Shown piece by piece: positions 24,758 to 36,777 of a DNA stretch of 64,000 nt. The notes under the pieces are model-generated. The model did not search any database, was not told the DNA's origin, and saw only the letters and a program-made list of their open reading frames with translations. Made by a program: the position numbers and the translations under genes. The DNA comes from Stagnimonas sp. (lineage in GTDB: Bacteria; Pseudomonadota; Gammaproteobacteria; Nevskiales; Nevskiaceae), in NCBI GenBank assembly GCA_030696045.1, contig JAUYNO010000039.1, forward strand, positions 1 to 64,000, read 5' to 3'. Position 1 is the stretch's first letter; the number at the start of each line of letters is the position of its first letter.

Positions 24758-27372
24758 TCCGGGCAAGCGGCCGGAGTGCCGGTCACCTCGAATTCCCGGC
24801 TGAGCCCCTGGTAAGGCGCCGGCGGCTCGCTGGCCGACAGCCGCGACACGCCTTCGTGGCGCAGGCGATAGACGCCGGCCGGGGCATTGCGCGGGATGCG
24901 CCATAGCGCCTGCGCCGTCGACGGCCCGGCCATGTTCAGCTCGGTGTTGACCAGGTTGGGTTCGGAGTGCCAGACGAAGCGCAGCTCCGGGTCCCGGTCG
25001 GTCGCCACGATCTGCCAGCTGCCGTCGGCGGCCTTGCGCTCGGCGTAGAGATAAGACGCCATGGTCTTGAGGTCATTGCCGGGATAGCCGGAAACCCAGC
25101 TCAGGTCCACCAGCGCGCCTTGCGCATAGCTCGCCTGCGCGTCGGTGACCAGCGCGCCGAAGTTGGAGGGCGGATCGACCGTGATCGGCGCATCGACGCC
25201 GACCGCGATCTCGACCGCCGGCACCCCGGTGGGCGCCGGCTCGCCGGCCGCCAGGCTCAGCGCCAGCCGGCGCGACTCCTGCTGCGTCGCCGCCAGCTGC
25301 CAGGGTCCGGCATAGGTGCTGGCGCCCTCGTACATCTGCGCCGAGTACTCCTCGCGGGTCGCCAGGTAGTGCAGGTAGTCATTGGCGAGGCCGGTGATGA
25401 CCACGGTATCGACGCCGACCGGGCTGAGTGCGTCCAGCACGGTCTTGCGCAGTCGCCGGCCGGCCATGGTGGTGACCTCGAAGGGCAGGCCCAGGATGGC
25501 GAGGTTGCCGATGCGGAAGATCTGGAACGGCACCGGGTTGGTCTCGGAGGGCGTGAAGATCGCCTTCTCCTTCTGGCAGCTGTACTGCGGCAGCTGGCGC
25601 TGCAGGCAGAGCACCGGGATCACGGCGGTGAAGACCGTCACGCCATCGAGAGGCACCTGCACCGGCTGGCCATTGACCTGCACCACCAGGTAGCCGGTGC
25701 CGTTGTAGAGGCCGTTGTAGCCGTTGCGGATCTGGTCCTGGTAGGGCGTCGGCGCGGTGTCCTCGCAGGGGAAGCCGGCCGCGCCGGGACCGGGGCCGTT
25801 GACGCCGCCGGCGGCGAAGCCGAAGCCCAGCGCCGTGGTGCAGGTGGTCTTTTCACCCTCGTACAGTGCGTCCGGCGAGCCCGGCGCCTGCAGCCCGGCC
25901 AGCACCACCGGATCGGTGATCTCCTTGGCGCTGAAGTCGGCATGAAAGAAGCGATAGTCCACCGGCCCGCTCAGGGCGCCGCCCTCGGTGAGCTGGCTCA
26001 GCGCATGGGCCAGCTGCTTGGTGCCGGACAACGCGCTCGCCGCCGGCTGGCCCAGCTCACGGCCGGCCTCCTCGAACTCGTAGGCCTCGTCGGTGCCGCC
26101 GCGCAGGCGGTAGGGCACGCCCTGTCCGGGGCCGTTGCCGCCCTCCAGGTCGGGGTCGAACACGAACAGGTCGGACACGCTGTCGCCCTCGTCGGCCTGG
26201 GCGAAGGCGGCGACGAAGTTGTCGGCGCCATCCGGGGCGCCGGCGTCGGGCCGGTAGCGAGTGCCCATCAGCCGCTCGAACTGCAGCGAGGCCCAGCCCT
26301 TGTTGTCGGCCGAGATCATCAGATCGTGGTTGCCCATCGAGGTCGGATGCACCGGAAACCAGTTGAGCACGCCCGCCAGCCGGCCATCCGGCCGCGCCAG
26401 GTTGAGCTGCAGGAAGCGCTTGTCGACATTGACCTCGTTGCCGCTGGCATCGAGGTATTGCGCGCGCTCCGAGGCGGCGTTCTGCCAATAGGCCGGCGCC
26501 GAGCGGTTGATGTTGGCATTGAGCAGCTGGCTGATCGCCATCCGGATCGGCGCAGGCTGCGGATGCGCTTCGAGATTGGCCTGGGCGCGCCGGATCGCCT
26601 GCACGATGCCGCCGACGATGGCCTGGAAGTTGTCGCTGTCGAAGCCGGCATTACTGAACACCGCGCTTTCCAGCCAGACCACCGGGTTGTTGATGAGGGC
26701 CGGCAGGGTCGCGGACAGGTCCGGCAGCTCCGGCACGCCAAAGCCACCGCCGGCGCTGTGGGTATGGGTGGCCGAGAGCATCACATTCTCCGCCGCGTAA
26801 AACGGCGCCAGCAGCGGATCGGCGGCGATGGCCTTGAGCACCTCCTGCCGCACCAGCGCCGAGATCGCGCCCAGGTCGGTGGAGACGAACACCACCCGCT
26901 TGCCATTGCAGGGCGATGCGATGGCGAAGGCGCGCGCGAACAGGCGGGTGTCGATGCCCTGCGGAATCTGCGGCGGCACCACCATGCCGAACAGGTCGCC
27001 GTGGCCGGTGGGATTGCCACCCAGCGGCCCGGTGGTGTCGTAGAGCCCGGTGCCGAAGCGGAACCCGGTGTTGCCACGGCAGGCGCCCGCCGGCTGCGGC
27101 CCCGGGTTGGCCAGCGGCCGCTCGATGGCACTGGGCGCGTCCGGTCGGTGGCCGGCGGTGTGGGTGGTGCCGGCGATGCGCAGCTCCGGCGTGCTGCCCA
27201 CCGCGCGGTAGGGGCTCTGGAGCAGGCACTGCGCGGCGGGCGTCTTGGCGACCTCGCTGACACGCAGGCCGCTGCCATCCACTGCGGGCGCGGGCACGGC
27301 GCTGTCACCGCAGCCTGCCAGCGCCAGGGCCACCCAGGCGCCCGCTATCCAGACCATCGCTTGCTTGTGCAT
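24754..27372 (-). CDS. Neutral/alkaline ceramidase-family lipoprotein
   Basis: The 872-residue protein has a lipoprotein signal (MHKQAMVWIAGAWVALALAGC) and the neutral ceramidase catalytic domain: RFGTGLYDTTGPLGGNPTG, QGIDTRLFARAFAI, VVFVSTDLGAI, the zinc-site motif LSATHTHSAGGG and, later, FVAAFAQADEGDSVSD. The C-terminal part includes the Ig-like ceramidase tail domain. This family hydrolyses ceramide to sphingosine and fatty acid. Here it would act at the outer membrane or outside. An extra region around residues 490-620 is longer than in short bacterial forms. Start at 27372 gives the signal peptide directly. Confidence 0.9.
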   Translation of the reverse strand: MHKQAMVWIAGAWVALALAGCGDSAVPAPAVDGSGLRVSEVAKTPAAQCLLQSPYRAVGSTPELRIAGTTHTAGHRPDAPSAIERPLANPGPQPAGACRGNTGFRFGTGLYDTTGPLGGNPTGHGDLFGMVVPPQIPQGIDTRLFARAFAIASPCNGKRVVFVSTDLGAISALVRQEVLKAIAADPLLAPFYAAENVMLSATHTHSAGGGFGVPELPDLSATLPALINNPVVWLESAVFSNAGFDSDNFQAIVGGIVQAIRRAQANLEAHPQPAPIRMAISQLLNANINRSAPAYWQNAASERAQYLDASGNEVNVDKRFLQLNLARPDGRLAGVLNWFPVHPTSMGNHDLMISADNKGWASLQFERLMGTRYRPDAGAPDGADNFVAAFAQADEGDSVSDLFVFDPDLEGGNGPGQGVPYRLRGGTDEAYEFEEAGRELGQPAASALSGTKQLAHALSQLTEGGALSGPVDYRFFHADFSAKEITDPVVLAGLQAPGSPDALYEGEKTTCTTALGFGFAAGGVNGPGPGAAGFPCEDTAPTPYQDQIRNGYNGLYNGTGYLVVQVNGQPVQVPLDGVTVFTAVIPVLCLQRQLPQYSCQKEKAIFTPSETNPVPFQIFRIGNLAILGLPFEVTTMAGRRLRKTVLDALSPVGVDTVVITGLANDYLHYLATREEYSAQMYEGASTYAGPWQLAATQQESRRLALSLAAGEPAPTGVPAVEIAVGVDAPITVDPPSNFGALVTDAQASYAQGALVDLSWVSGYPGNDLKTMASYLYAERKAADGSWQIVATDRDPELRFVWHSEPNLVNTELNMAGPSTAQALWRIPRNAPAGVYRLRHEGVSRLSASEPPAPYQGLSREFEVTGTPAACPD

Positions 27373-27494
27373 CCCTGCGGCTCCGTTCACGGCTTCCTTG
27401 CTGAAACAAGCACGTCCTGCGCCAGGAGGTGGTCGTTGAATAATGAACTGTTAGGCTGATCCGCAAGCGCAAGAAAATCAGCCCAAGCACCGAC

Positions 27495-28931
27495 ATGACC
27501 CAAGCCCTGCAAGGCCGCCAACGCTGGCTGGCGCTCTACATCCTCTGCCTCGGCGTGCTGATGATCGTGCTCGACACCACCATCGTCACCGTCGCCCTGC
27601 CCTCGATCAAGGCCGACCTGCGCTTCAGCGAGACCGCCCTGGTCTGGGTGGTGAACGCCTACATGCTCACCTTCGGCGGCTTCCTGCTGCTGGGCGGACG
27701 GCTGGGCGACCTGTACGGCCAGCGCCGGCTGTTCCTGCTCGGCCTGAGCCTGTTCACCCTCGCCTCGCTCGCCTGCGGCATGGCCGGCAGCCAGGCCCTG
27801 CTGATCGCGGCGCGCGCGGTGCAGGGCATCGGCGGCGCGGTCATCACCGCCGTCGCGCTCTCGCTCATCACCAACCTGTTCACCGAATCGGGCGAACGCG
27901 CCAAGGCCATGGGCATCTACAGCTTCGTCTGCTCGGTCGGCGGCAGCGTCGGCGCCCTGCTGGGCGGCGTGCTGACCAGCTACCTGAGCTGGCGCTCGAT
28001 CTTCCTGGTCAACCTGCCGCTGGGCATCGCCGTCTACCTGATGTGCGTCCGCCTGCTGCCGCGGGATCAGGGCTCGGCCGCCGGCAACGGAGGCCGCCTG
28101 GACCTCTGGGGCGCGGCCACCGTCACCAGCGCGCTGATGCTTGCGGTCTATGCCGTCGTCAACGGCAACCAGCTCGGCTGGTGGTCGGCGCCAACGCTGG
28201 GCCTGCTGGGCGTGGCGGCGCTGCTGCTGCTCGCCTTCCTGGTCATCGAGTCGCGCGTCCAGGCGCCGCTGATGCCCCTGGGCCTGTTCCGCCTGCGCAA
28301 TCTCGCCGTCGCCAACATCGTCGGCGTGCTCTGGGCCGCCGGCATGTTCGCCTGGTTCTTCCTGTCGGCGCTGTACCTGCAACTGGTGCTCGGCTACACC
28401 CCGCTGCAGGTCGGCCTCGCCTTCGTACCGGCGGACCTCATCATGGCCGCCTTCTCGCTGGGCCTCTCGGCCTGGGTGGTGATCCGCTACGGCCAGCGCC
28501 ATCCGATCTGGATCGGCCTCGCCATCGCCACCCTCGGCCTGCTGTTGTTTGCGCGCGCGCCCATGCAGGGCAATTTCTGGATCGACGTGCTGCCCGGCAT
28601 GTCCCTGCTCGGCCTGGGCGCCGGCCTCGCCTTCAATCCGCTGCTGATGGCAGCGATGGGCGACGTGCAGGAGCAGGATTCCGGTCTCGCCTCTGGCATC
28701 GTCAACACCAGCTTCATGCTCGGCGGCGCGCTTGGCCTGGCAGTGCTGGCCAGCTTTGCCGATGCCCGCACGGTCGCCCTGAAAGCCGCAGGCGTCGACG
28801 CCATCAGCGCCCTGCATCGCGGCTACCTGCTCGCCTTCCTGATCGGCGCCGGTTTCACCGGCCTGGCCGCCCTGCTCGGCGGCTGGCTATTGAGGCCGGC
28901 GTCCGTTTCAGGCGGTGCCGCAGCACACTGA
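27495..28931 (+). CDS. DHA2-family (EmrB/QacA) drug efflux transporter
   Basis: A 478-residue major facilitator protein with 14 predicted helices. It shows the DHA2 motif C region (VLDTTIVTVALPSI), motif A GGRLGDLYGQRRLFLLG and the motif around ARAVQGIGGAVI. This family exports drugs, dyes and organic acids by proton antiport. No TetR-type regulator or membrane-fusion partner is adjacent. It is divergent from the ceramidase gene across about 120 bp. Confidence 0.9.
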   Translation: MTQALQGRQRWLALYILCLGVLMIVLDTTIVTVALPSIKADLRFSETALVWVVNAYMLTFGGFLLLGGRLGDLYGQRRLFLLGLSLFTLASLACGMAGSQALLIAARAVQGIGGAVITAVALSLITNLFTESGERAKAMGIYSFVCSVGGSVGALLGGVLTSYLSWRSIFLVNLPLGIAVYLMCVRLLPRDQGSAAGNGGRLDLWGAATVTSALMLAVYAVVNGNQLGWWSAPTLGLLGVAALLLLAFLVIESRVQAPLMPLGLFRLRNLAVANIVGVLWAAGMFAWFFLSALYLQLVLGYTPLQVGLAFVPADLIMAAFSLGLSAWVVIRYGQRHPIWIGLAIATLGLLLFARAPMQGNFWIDVLPGMSLLGLGAGLAFNPLLMAAMGDVQEQDSGLASGIVNTSFMLGGALGLAVLASFADARTVALKAAGVDAISALHRGYLLAFLIGAGFTGLAALLGGWLLRPASVSGGAAAH

Positions 28932-28982
28932 TTTTCCAGCGACCGCTGGCACCGTCCGCAGCGCTCACCCCAGGAGGCAGGC

Positions 28983-29405
28983 ATGAAGCAGTCGGCTTTG
29001 ACCACCGGACCGTCGGCATCCGAACTGATCGATGCCCGGATCGCCGAACTCGGCGACTGGCGCGGCCAGACCCTGAGCCGGATGCGCCAGCTCATCCACG
29101 AGGCCGCCCCGGATGTGGTGGAAGAATGGAAGTGGATGGGCACCCCCGTCTGGTCGCTCGGCGGCATTCTCTGCACCGGCGAGTCCTACCAGGCGAAGCT
29201 GAAACTGACCTTCGCCAAGGGCGCTTCCCTGCCGGACCCGACCAAGCTGTTCAACTCCAGCCTCGACGGCAACACCCGGCGCGCGATCGACATCCACGAG
29301 GGCGAGCAGGTCGATGCCGATGCCTTCAAGGCGCTTATCCGGGCGGCGGTGGCGCTCAATGCTGCGGGGGGCGGTGGCAAGGCTGGGGCGAGGCAGGCGA
29401 AGTAG
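28983..29405 (+). CDS. DUF1801-domain protein
   Basis: A 140-residue cytosolic protein with DUF1801/YdhG features: RMRQLIHEAAPDVVEEWKWM, PVWSLGGILCTGESY and KLTFAKGASLPDP. The fold resembles iron-chaperone frataxin-like YdhG. The function of most members is unknown. A strong ribosome-binding site AGGAGG lies 8 nt upstream. It is the last GC-rich gene before the AT-rich island. Confidence 0.85.
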   Translation: MKQSALTTGPSASELIDARIAELGDWRGQTLSRMRQLIHEAAPDVVEEWKWMGTPVWSLGGILCTGESYQAKLKLTFAKGASLPDPTKLFNSSLDGNTRRAIDIHEGEQVDADAFKALIRAAVALNAAGGGGKAGARQAK

Positions 29406-29750
29406 TCAGCGGGGTTTGTCAGTTGGGTGCCGAGACTGTGTGAAAACAAATCGGGTACGTGGGCGCGAGCTGGAAATCTCGAAATCAGGGCCTCGTAGGA
29501 GAAAGCTGGAGGGACTGCAGACATTTCCTGCTACAGATTTCGCGCTCACAGGCAGAGTTGGGCTGAGCGGCGCACAGGCGGCGGGTTTTCACACAGCCTC
29601 TGCCAACAGCGGACGCTCACACTGGACAATACAACTATCGCGAAGTCGTTCGATTGACTACGTAGAAATTCATTTTCGAGCATTTGAATATAGACGGGAT
29701 GTGTCACGCACTTCCGACGAGCCTTAAACAAAATTTAAAAAGAGAATGGG
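29406..29750. other. Gene-free boundary of the AT-rich island
   Basis: This 345-bp stretch passes from GC-rich to AT-rich sequence. It holds a MITE-like element (29432-29600) and a 150-bp AT-rich leader before the ATPase gene. In the leader I see TTGACT and TATAGA-like hexamers but none at proper spacing. A GAGAATGGG stretch precedes the start codon at 29751. No coding frame here is convincing. Confidence 0.6.
29432..29600. mobile_element. MITE-like element with 16-bp terminal inverted repeats
   Basis: The left end GAGACTGTGTGAAAAC (29432-29447) and the inverted right end GTTTTCACACAGCCTC (29585-29600) match at 15 of 16 positions. The element is flanked by the direct repeat TGCC on both sides (29428-29431 and 29601-29604), as expected of a 4-bp target duplication. 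The 169-bp inside has no transposase. It is either a non-autonomous element or an internally deleted insertion sequence. Confidence 0.65.
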
Positions 29751-31850
29751 ATGAAAATAGTTAATCTTGAAATCAGAAATTTCAGAGGCATTAGTCATGT
29801 GAAGCTATCCAATCTGGGAAGCATGATAATAATTGCCGGACAGAATGGATCGGGGAAATCTTGCATTTTTGACGCTATCAGATTATTAAAATCCGTATAT
29901 GGCGGCTATCAAGCAAATGAATGGCAGCACTGGATGGGGGAATTTCAATTAACACTTTCAAACAGGCCAAGTGATTTTTTGCCTATATTTAATGACAAGA
30001 CCAAAGAACTCCGAATAACCTGCGATTTCCAGCTTTCTGAAGAAGAGCGTCAATATATAACTCAGAATGCTTATGAGCTGTTAACCGAGAGAGCGTGGCC
30101 AATTGTGGTCCCCGAGCTTCAGAATTATGGAGGACGAGCCGCCATCCTCGCCACTCAATTCCGAGAACGACAAGGCGAAGTTAATGATCGAGTCAAGGCG
30201 GAATTACCACAACTTATCACTGAACTTGCCAAGCCTACTCTGAGCGGCAGCTTCTTCATCAAGCCCGGCATCACTCCACAGATACAAAACTCCTTGTCGC
30301 TTTCGCTTGTATTTAGCACGTTTCGCCCTCAGAATTTGGGGGTCATCGACTATCACGGAGCCCAGCGGCACTATAATAGGGAAAATGTGCAGGGTATAAA
30401 TTTAAATTTAGACGCCCAAGAGCAAAAAAATAGTCAATCTGCGCTCTATAATTACTCAAATAAATATACAAATATCAAAGGAGAAATGGCTGCGTCGTAT
30501 GTCAAAGAAGCGCTAGCAGAGAAGGCGAGGGCTTCGATAGGTCAAGGCCAAGTTGATCGGACATTAACTACCACTCTCGTTGAGCTCTTTCAGACTTTTT
30601 TCCCGGGAAAAAAATTCCTGGGACCACAGGCAACACTTGAAGGCCTTCTCACCTTTCCAGTGGAAACCGGTCCTGGTCGGTTTCATGATCTTGATGATCT
30701 AAGTGCTGGAGAGAAAGAGATAATTTATGGGTATCTCAGAATACGGAATTCGGCACCTAAATTCTCCATAATTCTGTTAGACGAGCCAGAGCTACATCTA
30801 AATCCTCGGTTGATTAGAGGGTTGCCACAGTTCTACAAAAAGAACCTAGGCGAGGCTCTTCACAATCAACTTTGGCTGGTGACACATTCCGATGCCCTGC
30901 TTCGTGAGGTAGTTGGTCGCGGTGGCTACAGCGTCTTTCACATGCTCCCTTCAGGTGAAGCCAGCGGACTAGATGGGCAGATCAAAGCGATGTCGGCAAC
31001 GGCTGATCTTGACCTAGCCGTGGCGGATTTGGTCGGAGATTTAGCGTCATTTCGCCCCGGTGCCAAAGTTATTATTTTGGAGGGCGGTGGCGATTCCGAC
31101 TTCGATCAAAAGGTTGTTTCCGCTCTCTTTCCGAGCGTACTAGAGCACGCTAATTTAATTTCCGGAAGCAACAAAATTAGAGTGAGAGGGCTATTGGACA
31201 TACTTGACTCCGCCACAAAAAAAGGTGGCGTACCGTTCAAATTTTTTGCCATCACGGACAAAGATTCGGGCGACTACCCTCCTGCATTCGATTCCCTAAA
31301 TTCGTTTTCTTGGAATGTCTATCACATCGAAAATTATTTTTTGAATCCAGAATATATTCTAAAAGCTCTTGACGTGCTTCAGATAAAGCACCCGCCAGAC
31401 GAGGATTCCATTTGGGAGCTTTTGCGAGAATGCGCTCGCGAAACTATCCCGCAACTCGTGCGACATCAATTATCTGAATATGCGAATGCCATTTTAATTA
31501 AGTCCATAAATGTTGGCTCAGATCCGCGATTGGAGGTTCAAGCCCCAGCCATATCGGAAGCCATAAATAGGTCTATTGAACGAATTACCTCGGCGTCGTT
31601 AACAAGTCTTACACAAGAAGCTCTCGAAAAATATGAGGCAGATATCCTATCTCAATTTACAAAGGACTTGGCAAGCGGCGCTTGGACTTCGACTTTTATG
31701 GGCAGAAATATTTTAAGTCGATTTGTTTCAAAAATGAACCTTGAAGTTTCTTATATTGTCTTCATCAAAATGATACTTGGACACATGAAGGATTGCGGTC
31801 ATCAGCCTCAGGGGATGAGAGAAATCATTGATAAAATAGTGAAGGCCTAG
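29751..31850 (+). CDS. ATPase-DUF4435/TOPRIM fusion, candidate single-chain PARIS-type (AriA-AriB) defence protein
   Basis: The 699-residue protein joins two halves. Residues 1 to about 420 are an SMC/RecF/OLD-type ATPase: MKIVNLEIRNFRG, Walker A GQNGSGKS (30-37), signature LSAGEKEI (about 317), Walker B IILLDEPELHLNP (about 340-352) and the H-loop LVTHSD (about 379). From about 438 follows a DUF4435-like TOPRIM half: VIILEGGGDSDF (E444), FAITDKDSGD (D503, D505) and HIENYFLNPEYI (525-536). ATPase plus DUF4435 is the AriA/AriB pair of the PARIS antiphage system, for which fused forms are known; OLD-family nuclease is the alternative. The gene is about 44 percent GC in a roughly 69 percent GC genome and rich in AT-ending codons, so it was acquired. 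No partner gene is adjacent. Confidence 0.8.
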   Translation: MKIVNLEIRNFRGISHVKLSNLGSMIIIAGQNGSGKSCIFDAIRLLKSVYGGYQANEWQHWMGEFQLTLSNRPSDFLPIFNDKTKELRITCDFQLSEEERQYITQNAYELLTERAWPIVVPELQNYGGRAAILATQFRERQGEVNDRVKAELPQLITELAKPTLSGSFFIKPGITPQIQNSLSLSLVFSTFRPQNLGVIDYHGAQRHYNRENVQGINLNLDAQEQKNSQSALYNYSNKYTNIKGEMAASYVKEALAEKARASIGQGQVDRTLTTTLVELFQTFFPGKKFLGPQATLEGLLTFPVETGPGRFHDLDDLSAGEKEIIYGYLRIRNSAPKFSIILLDEPELHLNPRLIRGLPQFYKKNLGEALHNQLWLVTHSDALLREVVGRGGYSVFHMLPSGEASGLDGQIKAMSATADLDLAVADLVGDLASFRPGAKVIILEGGGDSDFDQKVVSALFPSVLEHANLISGSNKIRVRGLLDILDSATKKGGVPFKFFAITDKDSGDYPPAFDSLNSFSWNVYHIENYFLNPEYILKALDVLQIKHPPDEDSIWELLRECARETIPQLVRHQLSEYANAILIKSINVGSDPRLEVQAPAISEAINRSIERITSASLTSLTQEALEKYEADILSQFTKDLASGAWTSTFMGRNILSRFVSKMNLEVSYIVFIKMILGHMKDCGHQPQGMREIIDKIVKA

Positions 31851-32286
31851 AATTAAAGAAAGGCTAGAGCTGTCACCCGTGCCCGCCATTCCCGATACGC
31901 AGTCAGCTTTATTAGATGGCCGGACCCTAATTGCAAATACCGGCACGCAATGCCATTAGGATTTGACTCGGTACACGATACGATCACGGCCGGTGTCTGC
32001 TTGAGGCTGGCAGCCGCCGGTCGCCGAGTGCGACTGCGGGGCGCAGGAGCCCTGGGCGCTCGTTGCTCTGCGATATCTGCGTTCAGGGTGGAGACGGGTG
32101 CGCGTCATGGGTCACTGCCCCGGGGCTCGCGGCGAGCGGCCACCGTATGTGGTCTCACTGATAACGCGGACCAACTCGCCCCCACCCTAGCCCTCCCCCG
32201 CATGCGAGGGAGGGGACTGGTTCGCGCGGCGAAGGAAGGTCTCGCCACTTGGATTAAAAGTGCTCTGTCCCTGGGTAGCGCACCGC
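31851..32286. other. Gene-free stretch after the defence gene
   Basis: This 436-bp region returns from AT-rich to GC-rich sequence within about 100 bp of the ATPase stop codon. It contains one C/G-rich hairpin of the local repeat family (32191-32215). I see no tRNA, integrase, credible gene or matching copy of the upstream element's ends that would mark the island's right border. Confidence 0.5.
32191..32215. repeat. C/G-rich intergenic hairpin
   Basis: CCCTCCC and GGGAGGG arms enclose a GCATGC-centred loop. Related hairpins in this window lie near 36.9, 37.06, 59.04, 59.47 and 59.86 kb, so this is a dispersed intergenic repeat type. It may act as a weak terminator for the AraC-family gene that ends nearby. 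Confidence 0.5.
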
Positions 32287-33303
32287 TCAAAGGTCTTCAG
32301 CACTCCGCCGCACGGCTGACGGCGTCATCGCAAACCAGCGGCGGCAGGCGCGGCTGAACACCGACTGTTCGGAGTAGCCCAGCAGGCCGGCCAACTGGCT
32401 CAGCGGAATGCGGGTCTCGCGCAGGTAGCGCTCGGCCATTTCCTTCTGCACGGTTTCGCGCAGCAACTCGAAGCTGCTGTTCTCGTTAACGAGGTGCCGT
32501 TGCAGGGTGCGCGGGTGCATGCCGAGCAGGGCCGCGACCGCGGCCTTGCCGCTCTGCGTGGCGCCCAGGCTGCGTTGCAGGGCATGCCGCACCCGCGCCG
32601 CCACCGTCTGTTCGGGATTGCCGAAGTTGGCGGACAGGTAGTCCACCGCAATCTTCCGCAGCGCGTGATTCACCCCCTGCAGGTTCTGCTCGAAGCTGGC
32701 GCGGGCGATGTGCAGGCCGCCGTGCGCCTGCTCGGCATGCACGGGCGCGCCGAAGAAGCGCCGGTACACGCTCAGCGGTGCCAGCGGTGCATGCGGTAGC
32801 GCCACCGCCAGCAGGCCGCCGGGCTTGCCGGCGAGCAGTTGCACCATGCGGTGTACGTCGGCCAGGCAGACATCCATGGTCTGCCGCAGTGCGGTCTGCC
32901 CCGACAGCCGCAGCTCGAAGCGCAGTTCGACCGCGTCCGGCACCAGCCGGCTGCGGGGATGCACGCTGAGCGACATGCCGGGGCTGTGCACGAACAGGTA
33001 GCGCGAGGCGGTCTCGATCGCACTTGCCACGGTCGGCGCGTTCTGCATGGCGATAGCCACCGGGCCGAGCACGGATATGTCCTGGGCCTCGGCCAGGCGC
33101 AGCCCGAAGTCGGGGCATCGGGTAAGGCTGGCGCTGGCCTCGAACAGTTGGACGGCGGAGCGCAGCGGCACCAGGGCCTCATCGTCCCGCAGGGCCTCGG
33201 GCGCGATGCGGTAGCGGCGCAGCATGGCGACCGGGTCGGCGCCAAGCGCGTGCATCAGCGCCCCGTACCCGCGCAAGCCGCTTGCCCGCACCATGGCTGT
33301 CAT
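32287..33303 (-). CDS. AraC-family regulator with arabinose-binding-like N-terminal domain
   Basis: The 338-residue protein has an N-terminal ligand domain of the AraC_arab_bd type (LRGYGALMHALGADPVAML and the following region) and a C-terminal AraC HTH pair (AAVAALLGMHPRTLQRHL and LSQLAGLLGYSEQSVFSRA). Regulators of this type control catabolic genes such as those for alkanes, lipids and ornithine. It is divergent from almA, so almA is the natural target. ATG at 33303 was preferred over a TTG five codons upstream. Confidence 0.9.
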   Translation of the reverse strand: MTAMVRASGLRGYGALMHALGADPVAMLRRYRIAPEALRDDEALVPLRSAVQLFEASASLTRCPDFGLRLAEAQDISVLGPVAIAMQNAPTVASAIETASRYLFVHSPGMSLSVHPRSRLVPDAVELRFELRLSGQTALRQTMDVCLADVHRMVQLLAGKPGGLLAVALPHAPLAPLSVYRRFFGAPVHAEQAHGGLHIARASFEQNLQGVNHALRKIAVDYLSANFGNPEQTVAARVRHALQRSLGATQSGKAAVAALLGMHPRTLQRHLVNENSSFELLRETVQKEMAERYLRETRIPLSQLAGLLGYSEQSVFSRACRRWFAMTPSAVRRSAEDL

Positions 33304-33438
33304 GTCTCGTAAAATCAATTCTTAGTCTCGACATGTCAAGTCCGCATCGGCCCGCCGAGGCACAGTGCGAGCCGTGGCAACAGCAGCCCGACGACGACGG
33401 GCAGTACCCAATAGACGGATTGAGCGAGGAGATCGCGG

Positions 33439-34908
<1,470 letters not shown>

Positions 34909-34941
34909 GGCTCGGTCGGCAGTCAGCCCCGGTAGCGGCCA

Positions 34942-34974
34942 CAAAAAAAAGCCGGTCACCAGACCGGCCTTTTC
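34942..34974. terminator. Bidirectional rho-independent terminator
   Basis: GCCGGTC and GACCGGC form a stem (34951-34968) flanked by A8 on one side and TTTT on the other. It lies between the convergent almA and acyl-CoA dehydrogenase genes and can stop both. Confidence 0.9.
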
Positions 34975-34989
34975 GCCACCCAGGACGCC

Positions 34990-36777
<1,788 letters not shown>

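Noticed and set aside
24967..27459. 830-codon plus-strand open frame opposite the ceramidase gene
   Set aside because: Mirror frame of a GC-rich gene. The minus-strand frame has a lipobox and ceramidase motifs; this one has none.
28037..28080. Possible transporter frameshift or break in the DHA2 gene
   Set aside because: The frame stays open over the whole 478 codons and helix pattern is regular; nothing is broken.
31950..32357. 135-codon plus-strand frame after the ATPase gene
   Set aside because: Arg/Ala-rich, overlaps the AraC gene end and a hairpin repeat, and shows no domain or start signal.
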